NCBI GenBank assembly: GCA_043101635.1
Contig: JBICIE010000275.1
Location: forward strand, 1 to 7,910
DNA length: 7,910 nt
Reading direction: 5' to 3'
Source of the DNA: CAYMJK01 sp043101635
GTDB taxonomy: Bacteria > Planctomycetota > Phycisphaerae > Phycisphaerales > UBA1924
Numbering within the stretch: the stretch's first letter is position 1; every line of letters starts with the position of its first letter. Of this stretch, positions 1 through 6,503 are shown piece after piece. Below the pieces are notes generated by a model. The model had not been told where the DNA came from and did no database searches. It saw nothing but the letters and a program-made list of their open reading frames with translations. A program made the position numbers and the translations under genes.

Positions 1-2099
<2,099 letters not shown>

Positions 2100-2188
2100 G
2101 CCAGGAGCCGGGAAGACAGAGCTGGTCCCCAGGCGGATCGGCAATGCTCTCGTCCGGGAGCGACTTCGTCAGAAACCGATCATCACTT

Positions 2189-2210
2189 CTTGAGCCCGCT
2201 CGGGCTCAAG
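2189..2210 (+). terminator. Hairpin downstream of leuS, possible terminator
   Basis: A perfect 9-bp inverted repeat, CTTGAGCCC / GGGCTCAAG, encloses the loop GCTC, and two further wobble pairs are possible at its base. It lies 90 bases after the leuS stop, between convergent genes. No T-run follows on either strand, so intrinsic termination is only a guess; an RNA 3'-end stabiliser or a dispersed palindrome would look the same. Confidence 0.4.
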
Positions 2211-2421
2211 GGCGGCAGCGTCTTCACCGCAGAGTTCGAGACCGTCCGACTTCTCGATGTCGTCCAAGGCTTCGAAGACCTCATCGATCGCCGGACAATG
2301 AGCGCCAGTTCCTTCATGCCGCGCGTGCGGGGCGCTGGCCTTTCCCCCGCCATGATCGCGCCTCGCAGGCCAGGCGAACTCTCAACGCCGGGCCCTCCGT
2401 TGCCTGCGCCACTATTCTCTG

Positions 2422-2467
2422 GTCTCTCGTCTCTCGTCTCTCGTCTCTCTGTGCCCTCTGTGCCCTG
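2422..2467. repeat. Tandem 7-mer followed by tandem 9-mer
   Basis: Four exact copies of GTCTCTC (2422-2449) run directly into two copies of the 9-mer TGTGCCCT[C/G] (2450-2467), followed by a partial TGTG. The block is strongly pyrimidine-biased, with the purine strand running in the ychF sense, and ends 15 bases before the ychF stop codon. Similar CTCTGTGCCCTCTGTG-like strings are, from memory, common between genes in planctomycetes and some other phyla, but their function is not known to me. Confidence 0.75.
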
Positions 2468-2481
2468 TGTGAACAGCCGAT

Positions 2482-3579
2482 CTACACATTGAACAAAAAG
2501 TGACACACATCCTCATCCCGCATCGCGTAGCTCTTGCCCTCCACGCGCATCCGCCCCGCCTGCTTGATCGCCTTCTCGCTCTTCAGTTCCGCCAGGTCCG
2601 CCACGCTGTAGATCTCCGCCCGGATGAACCCGCGCGCAATGTCTGAGTGGATCGCGTGCGCCGCCTCCACCGCGCTCGCCCCGCTGCGCACCGTCCACGC
2701 GCGGATTTCCTTCTCGCCCGCCGTGTAGAAGCTCTGCAGCCCCAGCAGCCGGTACGTCGCCCGCGCCAGCTTGTGCAGCGCCGGCTCATCCAGCCCCAGC
2801 GACTCCAGCATCTCCGCCCGGTCGCCCTCCTCCATCTGCGCCAGCTCCGCCTCGATGCGCGCGCACACCGGCACGAACTCGGCGCCGACCTCCGCCGCAT
2901 GCGCCCGCACCTGCGACGCAAGCTCCCCTTCCCCCCCCGCGTCATCCTCATCCACGTTCGCCACATACAGCACCGGCTTGCCGCTCAGCATCGCCAGCCC
3001 GCGCAGGGCCTTCTCCTCCTCCGGCCCGTGCAGTTCCATCCCGCGCACCGGCTGCCCCTCGCTCAGCAGCGGCATCGCCTTCTGCAGCACGCTCAGCCGC
3101 GCCAGCGACTCGGCGTCCCGCCGCCGCGCCGCCTTCTCCGCCCGAGGCAGCGCGTTCTCCACCATCTGCAGATCCGCGAAGATCAGCTCCAGTTCGATCG
3201 TCTCGATGTCCCGCGCCGGGCCCAGGCTCCCCGCCACGTGCGCCACCTCCTGCCCCCCCGGCGCCTTCGTGAAGCACCGCACCACGTGAATCAGCGCGTC
3301 CACATCCCGGATGTGGCTCAGAAACGCGTTGCCCAGCCCCGCCCCCTCGCTCGCCCCCGGCGCCAGCCCCGGAATGTCCACCAGCTTCAACTGCGCCGCC
3401 ACGATCTTCTTCGTCGCGATGTGCGACGCCAGCGTCGCCAGACGCGGATCGGGAATGTCCGCAACCCCCACGTTCGCCCGCCCCGCCCCGGCCGCCGCCG
3501 GATCCGGCGCCACGCCCGTCAGCGCCTCAAACAGCGTCGTCTTACCGACATACGGGAGTCCGACAATTCCAGCTTCCAT
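2482..3579 (-). CDS. ychF: Redox-responsive ATPase/GTPase YchF (Obg family, OLA1-like)
   Basis: A universally conserved TRAFAC P-loop NTPase that in studied members prefers ATP, binds ribosomes and is linked to the oxidative stress response. The protein is 365 residues, matching the roughly 363 of E. coli. Order: G1 P-loop GLPYVGKT (7-14), G3 DIPG (68-71) followed by the hydrophobic GAGLGNAFL switch II (79-87) that replaces a catalytic Gln, a helical insertion (about 125-200), the G4-like NVDE (208-211) of the YchF class in place of NKxD, and a C-terminal TGS domain from about 281 ending in CHFLFNV. The start at 3579 is chosen because family members begin just before the P-loop (MEAGIVGLP) and AGGGAG lies about 5 bases upstream; the longer open frame to 3702 adds 41 unconserved residues. 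The P-loop has Tyr where E. coli has Asn (GLPNVGKS). It is transcribed towards leuS and divergently from the tRNA gene. Confidence 0.96.
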   Translation of the reverse strand: MEAGIVGLPYVGKTTLFEALTGVAPDPAAAGAGRANVGVADIPDPRLATLASHIATKKIVAAQLKLVDIPGLAPGASEGAGLGNAFLSHIRDVDALIHVVRCFTKAPGGQEVAHVAGSLGPARDIETIELELIFADLQMVENALPRAEKAARRRDAESLARLSVLQKAMPLLSEGQPVRGMELHGPEEEKALRGLAMLSGKPVLYVANVDEDDAGGEGELASQVRAHAAEVGAEFVPVCARIEAELAQMEEGDRAEMLESLGLDEPALHKLARATYRLLGLQSFYTAGEKEIRAWTVRSGASAVEAAHAIHSDIARGFIRAEIYSVADLAELKSEKAIKQAGRMRVEGKSYAMRDEDVCHFLFNV

Positions 3580-3725
3580 GACTCTCCCTGTGAGCAGCCC
3601 GCCCGAGAACGCCGCATGGTATCGCAATCCTGCCCCGCCCACGGCCCGCCTCGTCCCAACCGCCGCAGGCAAACCACGCCGATTTGCGGGCGCCCGGCGC
3701 ACCCTGGGGTATGCTGACCATGACA

Positions 3726-3746
3726 GCGCGCCGGCGCCCGGCGCGC
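3726..3746. promoter_or_regulatory. GC palindrome upstream of the tRNA gene
   Basis: A perfect 9-bp inverted repeat, GCGCGCCGG / CCGGCGCGC, surrounds the 3-base spacer CGC. It sits 30-50 bases before the tRNA 5' end, over the place where a -35 element for the TATACT box would be expected. It could be an operator, a hairpin, or simply a product of GC-rich composition; no consensus was recognised. Confidence 0.35.
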
Positions 3747-3760
3747 GGCCCCGGTTGCCG

Positions 3761-3766
3761 TATACT
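3761..3766 (+). promoter_or_regulatory. Probable -10 box of the tRNA-Arg gene
   Basis: TATACT matches the sigma-70-type -10 consensus TATAAT at five of six positions. It ends 9 bases before the mature tRNA 5' end and stands out as AT-rich in a very GC-rich spacer. No good TTGACA-like -35 is present 17 bases upstream, where the GC palindrome lies instead. Transcription would start a few bases before the tRNA. Confidence 0.55.
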
Positions 3767-3923
3767 GCCCCTGAAGCGCTCGTAGCTCAGCCAGGATAGA
3801 GCGGCGGTTTCCTTCGAAAGAGGGGCCCGGCCCGGAGACGGGCCGAGGCGAACCGGGTGAACTCGGGGAAGCCCTCCCCCGCATCCGCGGGCGGGTAATC
3901 CCGAGCCAAGCCGTCGGCGGGGC

Positions 3924-3937
3924 CCGGCAACAGCCGG
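3924..3937 (+). repeat. 14-nt hairpin repeat, copy 1 (tip of intron P6)
   Basis: CCGGCAACAGCCGG forms a 4-bp stem with a CAACAG loop at the tip of the P6 helix. An identical copy lies at 4037-4050 in the P8-side region of the same intron. Confidence 0.7.
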
Positions 3938-4036
3938 TCGCCGGCGGAAGGTGTAGAGGCCAGCGGGTGAGGCGCCCCGCCGATAACCCCGCAACCCGCC
4001 TGCGATCATCAGGCGGGCAGCGCCCGGCGCCCGACA

Positions 4037-4050
4037 CCGGCAACAGCCGG
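4037..4050 (+). repeat. 14-nt hairpin repeat, copy 2 (between P3 and P7 3' strands)
   Basis: This is an exact second copy of CCGGCAACAGCCGG, 113 bases after the first and 14 bases before the 3' strand of P7. It lies in the enlarged P8 region, next to a separate 8-bp hairpin CCCGCCTG / CAGGCGGG (3995-4017). Confidence 0.7.
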
Positions 4051-4151
4051 AAGGGCGAAGAGATGGTCCGGCCCGGCGCCAAAGCGCCGGATGCGCCGAA
4101 ACCGCAGGTCGGAGGTTCGAGTCCTCCCGGGCGCGCTTCAGAGAGAGTCCA

Positions 4152-4168
4152 GCGGGGCGGAGCCCCGC
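4152..4168 (+). terminator. Hairpin just after the tRNA gene, possible terminator
   Basis: GCGGGGC / GCCCCGC forms a perfect 7-bp stem with a GGA loop, 16 bases after the tRNA discriminator. Only TT follows, so it is a weak intrinsic terminator at best; it may instead serve in 3'-end processing or separate the tRNA from the lipoprotein gene downstream. Confidence 0.45.
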
Positions 4169-4215
4169 TTGCAGCCGCACGGAGGGGTCACCCGCGGCCA
4201 GTCGCGGAGCCAGCG

Positions 4216-4608
4216 ATGCCCAACCGAATCGTCCACATCTGCGCGCTCGCCGCCCTTGCGACGGCCCTGACCGCCTGCGCCTCCAAAGTCCCGATCCGGC
4301 ACAAGGGCCCCCAGTTCGTCCAGGGCGGCGCCTGGGAACTCGTCCTGCCCGGCCCCGCCGTCGCCGCGGCAGATCCCGACCCGCAGGCCTGGTACCTCAC
4401 CCGGCGCGACGATGCCCTCGGCGCCACCTCCCCATCCTGGGCCCCGGTCGGCGATGTCGCCGAGGCTCGCGCCACGCTCGACCGCCAGCGCACCATCTAC
4501 CTCCGCCGCTCCGAGCAGTCCCTGCTCTACTTCGGCCGCCCCCCGGTCTTCCTGCCCCCGCCGCCCACCGGCGCCCCCCGCCCCGCCCCGCGCTACTGGG
4601 ATCCCTGA
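4216..4608 (+). CDS. Small predicted lipoprotein of unknown function
   Basis: A 130-residue protein whose family I do not recognise. The N-terminus is a short lipoprotein signal: Arg4, a hydrophobic stretch to residue 17, and a lipobox LTAC with Cys21 as the predicted lipidated residue, implying export and anchoring to a membrane. The mature part is small, with several Trp and Tyr residues, a YLRRSEQSLLYFGRPP stretch (about 95-110) and a Pro-rich C-terminus ending in RYWDP. No enzyme motif is seen. The ATG at 4216 is chosen because GGAG lies 6 bases upstream and the signal peptide begins there. The same frame is open back to 3967, but that extension reads through the tRNA intron and 3' exon and is spurious. 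The gene starts 80 bases after the tRNA and converges on the fibro-slime gene. The signal peptide is the main support that it is real. Confidence 0.72.
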   Translation: MPNRIVHICALAALATALTACASKVPIRHKGPQFVQGGAWELVLPGPAVAAADPDPQAWYLTRRDDALGATSPSWAPVGDVAEARATLDRQRTIYLRRSEQSLLYFGRPPVFLPPPPTGAPRPAPRYWDP

Positions 4609-4622
4609 TCCGGCCACGCCAA

Positions 4623-4648
4623 AGGGGCCCGCCTCCCGGCGAGCCCCT
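4623..4648 (-). terminator. Shared terminator hairpin between convergent genes
   Basis: AGGGGC / GCCCCT, a C-A mismatch, then CGCC / GGCG with loop TCCC make an imperfect 11-position stem. It lies between the lipoprotein stop (4608) and the fibro-slime stop (4674). Read on the minus strand, the stem runs into TTT, so it suits the fibro-slime transcript better; on the plus strand no T-run follows, but it may still act in both directions. Confidence 0.55.
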
Positions 4649-4673
4649 CGTGCGCCACGGTGCGCGAAGCGGC

Positions 4674-5585
4674 TCAGTCGTGCAGCGCATCCACCGCCGG
4701 GATGTTCGCCACCTTCAGCAGCAGGTTCGTCTCGATGCGGCAGTTCGATCGCGTGAAGTGACGCTCCGCGAAGAACAGCTTCAACTCGTACTTCTCGCCA
4801 TCCTCCAGCCAGTTCAGGCGGTCCAGTTCCACCGTCTGGCTCACCGCGCCGTGCACCCCGCCCAGGTCGATCACCATCTTCCCGTCGATGAACACCCACA
4901 CGTCGTCGTCGCCGAAGAACGTGAACACCTGCCCCGTCCCCTCCTTGTACACGAACTTCGTCGCCAGCTCCATCGTGAAGTGGTAGTTGTGCCCCCACTG
5001 GTCCGCCGCCGGATTCCCATACAACTGGCCGTCGATCGGGAAGAACCCCTCCCGCTCCGATGTCGAGTAGTCATCGTGGGCGTGGAAGACGTACTGACCC
5101 GTCTGCTCGTTCAGACGCAGCTCCAGCGGGACCAGCCGCGCCAGGTTCACCCCCGGCACGTTGCGGAACCACTGGTAGAACGTCTCGTCGCTGGTCACCA
5201 CCGGGTCCGACCGCGATTCCAGCGATGGCGCACTGTCGCCGGGACGCGCGTCCATGTAGTCCGCCTCCGCGATCCGCGGGAAGATGTTCTTGTCCTCCGC
5301 GTCCTTCGCCTGCGTGTTGACCCGTTTCCCCTGCCCGCCCGCCAGCGCCGGTTTACCCTCGTCATCCAGCTCCAGCGCCACCCAGCCGACCCGGTGGCCC
5401 GTGTTGTACTGCTCGAAGTCGTCGTGCCCGCCCCCCGGCTCGTTGTACGGCCGGAAGTCGCGCACCACCCCGTACACCGTCACGACCTCGGGCGGCGGCG
5501 GCTCCGGCGGGTCCGACTGCTGCGCCACAGCCGGACTGGCCACGGCAAGGCCGACGATCGCAGTCAGCGTGAGATGGCGGTTCAT
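4674..5585 (-). CDS. Secreted fibro-slime domain protein
   Basis: A 303-residue exported protein. The signal peptide is MNRHLTLTAIVGLAVASPAVA with likely cleavage after Ala21, followed by an acidic, Pro-rich linker. The rest matches the fibro-slime domain known from Dictyostelium prespore-inducing factors and from bacterial surface proteins: an opening VYGVVRDF (37-44), an FYQWFRNVPGVN block (136-147), and the hallmark GDDDVWVFIDGK (225-236) followed by MVIDLGGVH. The fold is related to PA14, and the paired Asp residues may bind calcium or a carbohydrate; that is inference. No C-terminal sorting signal or membrane helix is seen, so it is probably secreted freely or assembled on the surface. 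The start at 5585 gives the signal peptide and has AAGGA about 6 bases upstream; 30 further open codons upstream look unreal. It follows the pilin-like gene on the same strand after 154 bases, so the two may be co-transcribed. Its natural ligand is unknown. Confidence 0.88.
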   Translation of the reverse strand: MNRHLTLTAIVGLAVASPAVAQQSDPPEPPPPEVVTVYGVVRDFRPYNEPGGGHDDFEQYNTGHRVGWVALELDDEGKPALAGGQGKRVNTQAKDAEDKNIFPRIAEADYMDARPGDSAPSLESRSDPVVTSDETFYQWFRNVPGVNLARLVPLELRLNEQTGQYVFHAHDDYSTSEREGFFPIDGQLYGNPAADQWGHNYHFTMELATKFVYKEGTGQVFTFFGDDDVWVFIDGKMVIDLGGVHGAVSQTVELDRLNWLEDGEKYELKLFFAERHFTRSNCRIETNLLLKVANIPAVDALHD

Positions 5586-5739
5586 GGCAGTTCCTTCCCG
5601 GCGCGTCCCCCCCCGGGTCTGCGCCAATCGCCTCCATCCACCGTCAACTCTCGCATTCAAGCGGGCGCGCGACAACCGGGCGTTTCGGGCGCCCTGGGCC
5701 GCGCGGCCCGCCTGTCCGGTCTGCAGCGTCTGTGCTGGC
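5586..5739 (-). other. Spacer between pilin-like and fibro-slime genes, with GC palindrome
   Basis: This 154-base gap holds the 14-base palindrome GGGCCGCGCGGCCC (5696-5709) just after the pilin stop, an eight-base C run near 5606 (G run in the sense of transcription), and the fibro-slime ribosome binding site. No good promoter was found. The palindrome could attenuate read-through or protect the pilin mRNA 3' end. Confidence 0.4.
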
Positions 5740-6258
5740 TCAGTTCGCCGTGATCTGGCTCAGGCTCGTCGCCGTCCCCTGGTTCACCTCGTTGAACAGG
5801 GCTAGCGTGGCCGCCTGGGTCGCCTGCCGCGGCACCCGGAAGCACACACGCCCGTTATTCGGGTTGTACCAGATCGAGCCCCACCCGCTGGCGACCCCTT
5901 CCTCGATCGTCTTGTACCGCATGTACACCTTCGTCACCGCCCCGTTGTCCACGTCGTAGATCGCCTGGGACGGGTTGCGGTAGGGGTTCAGCATCCCGGC
6001 GCTTTCCGGAGAGGACAGCACGTCCTCCAAGTTCGGCGGCCACGCCCCGGCGCCGCCGCTGATCGTCGCGTCGTGCAGCCGCCAGTTGACCACCGCCTGC
6101 GCCAGCGCCGCCCGCGCCCCCTTCGCCGCCGACACCCGCGCCTCGGACCCGAAGTCCAGATAACGCGGAAGCGCCACCGCCGCCACGATCGCCAGCACCA
6201 CGATCACCGCGATGACCTCGACGAGCGTGAACGCGCACTGGCGAGTCTTGAACCGCAT
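5740..6258 (-). CDS. Type IV pilin-like / pseudopilin protein
   Basis: A 172-residue protein with a class III prepilin signal: a short basic leader (MRFKTRQCA), cleavage expected between Ala9 and Phe10, mature FTLVE with Glu at position 5 (residue 14), and a hydrophobic helix to about residue 30 ending ALPRY. Prepilin peptidase (PilD-type) would cleave and methylate it, and it would assemble into a type IV pilus or a type II secretion pseudopilus through its helix. The globular part (about 60-172) has a WPPNLEDVL segment and a Trp/Tyr-rich core like small major pilins or GspG-type pseudopilins; the exact class cannot be decided. It lacks the features of the DUF1559 pilin-like proteins abundant in planctomycetes. 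The -1 residue is Ala instead of the usual Gly. The ATG at 6258 has only a weak GAGG upstream but gives the right leader length. No assembly ATPase, platform or peptidase gene lies nearby. Confidence 0.88.
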   Translation of the reverse strand: MRFKTRQCAFTLVEVIAVIVVLAIVAAVALPRYLDFGSEARVSAAKGARAALAQAVVNWRLHDATISGGAGAWPPNLEDVLSSPESAGMLNPYRNPSQAIYDVDNGAVTKVYMRYKTIEEGVASGWGSIWYNPNNGRVCFRVPRQATQAATLALFNEVNQGTATSLSQITAN

Positions 6259-6503
6259 GGCGGGGGCCTCGCAGGGAAAGTCGGTTACAGCAGGACCCGC
6301 GCCGAGCCCGCCGCGCCGCCACCGCCGCCCCGGCGCGGCTCGTCGTGATCAGGCAAACCGGCGACGTCCGCAAACCGCCCCGCAGATCCCGCGCCTGTCG
6401 GCGGCGCGCCCGCCAATCTCCGGTTACGATGGACATCCCGCGGCAAGGATGCCGATGCAGGAGGCTGGGCTCATAACCATGGGCTCACAACGAGGGGAGA
6501 CGC
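6259..6503. promoter_or_regulatory. Divergent promoter region of the pilin-like gene and murA
   Basis: The 245-base gap between divergent genes should hold both promoters, but no convincing -35/-10 pair was found. Its pilin side is a GC-rich stretch (about 6293-6341) able to form long imperfect hairpins in the pilin leader. Its murA side has a short imperfect direct repeat and the murA ribosome binding site GAGGGGAG (6493-6500). Confidence 0.4.
6467..6494 (+). repeat. Imperfect 14-nt direct repeat in the murA leader
   Basis: GGGCTCATAACCAT (6467-6480) is followed at once by GGGCTCACAACGAG (6481-6494). The first 11 bases of each differ at one position. The second copy runs into the murA ribosome binding site, so a protein binding here could affect initiation; chance duplication is equally possible. 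Confidence 0.5.

Larger units (their letters stand above)
2100..2481. other. Intergenic spacer between convergent leuS and ychF
   Basis: About 380 bases with no convincing gene. Both strands carry open frames of about 100 codons, as expected at this GC content. None has a good ribosome binding site or a recognisable domain, and those on the two strands overlap each other. Contents are a strong hairpin (2189-2210) and a tandem short repeat (2422-2467) next to the ychF stop codon. A decayed gene fragment between 2215 and 2400 cannot be excluded, but no family was recognised. Confidence 0.6.
3814..4098 (+). ncRNA. Group I self-splicing intron, subgroup IC3-like (Azoarcus type)
   Basis: A 285-nt intron predicted to excise itself by two guanosine-initiated transesterifications. 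Elements seen: P1 pairs exon CCU (3811-3813) with GGG (3822-3824), giving the required U-G wobble at the 5' splice site. P2 is CGGCCCG / CGGGCCG (3828-3845) with a GAGA (GNRA) loop. P4 is CTCGGG / CCCGAG (3862-3867 / 3900-3905), enclosing P5. P6 is a 9-bp pairing (3911-3919 / 3939-3947). P7 is GGCCA / TGGTC (3958-3962 / 4064-4068), the guanosine-binding helix. P9 is 3073-style numbering aside, a 7-bp CCGGCGC / GCGCCGG pairing (4073-4079 / 4084-4090). The terminal omega-G is G4098. P3 is less certain, perhaps GGGTG (3855-3859) with CGCCC (3973-3977). From memory, GAGCCAAGC (3903-3911) and GAAGGTGTAGAG (3947-3958) match the Azoarcus tRNA-Ile intron, while P7 differs by paired changes. No homing endonuclease is encoded. 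Confidence 0.9.
3776..4135 (+). tRNA. tRNA-Arg(CCU) interrupted by a group I intron
   Basis: The exons are 3776-3813 and 4099-4135. Joined, they give a 75-nt cloverleaf: acceptor stem GCGCTCG / CGGGCGC (7 bp with one G-U), D stem GCTC / GAGC, anticodon stem GCGGT / ACCGC with loop TTCCTAA and anticodon CCU, a 5-nt variable loop, T stem GGAGG / CCTCC with loop TTCGAGT, and discriminator G4135. It reads the arginine codon AGG. CCA is not encoded (CTTCA follows), so it must be added enzymatically. The intron falls between U36 and A37, which is the only junction giving a 7-base loop with a purine at position 37. Continuous reading of the locus would show only two tRNA halves 285 bases apart, so standard tRNA finders may miss it. 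Splicing must precede use of the tRNA, because the anticodon stem is split in the precursor. Confidence 0.93.

Noticed and set aside
2183..2506. Roughly 100-codon frames on both strands between leuS and ychF
   Set aside because: The two strands compete, no ribosome binding site was seen, the tandem repeat is inside them, and no family was recognised.
2647..3717. 356-codon plus-strand frame opposite ychF
   Set aside because: Arg, His, Gln and Pro dominate its composition, as expected for the antisense of a GC-rich gene; ychF is certain.
3776..4135. Two broken tRNA halves, that is, a tRNA pseudogene disrupted by an insertion
   Set aside because: The joined exons give a flawless cloverleaf, the junction is the known group I site after U36, and the insert has a complete ribozyme core.
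3542..4180. Minus-strand frames across the tRNA intron (also 3519-4082)
   Set aside because: They run antisense through both tRNA exons and the ribozyme core, with no homing endonuclease motif (no LAGLIDADG, GIY-YIG or HNH).
3967..4215. N-terminal extension of the lipoprotein frame into the intron
   Set aside because: It would translate the 3' exon of the tRNA and half of the ribozyme; the signal peptide and ribosome binding site place the start at 4216.
4138..4998. 286-codon minus-strand frame overlapping the lipoprotein and fibro-slime genes
   Set aside because: It is Gly/Arg/Ala-rich, has no recognisable domain, and overlaps the real fibro-slime gene in another frame.
4650..5753. 367-codon plus-strand frame opposite the fibro-slime gene
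   Set aside because: It is Arg/His/Val-rich shadow sequence; the minus-strand product has a signal peptide and the hallmark fibro-slime motif.
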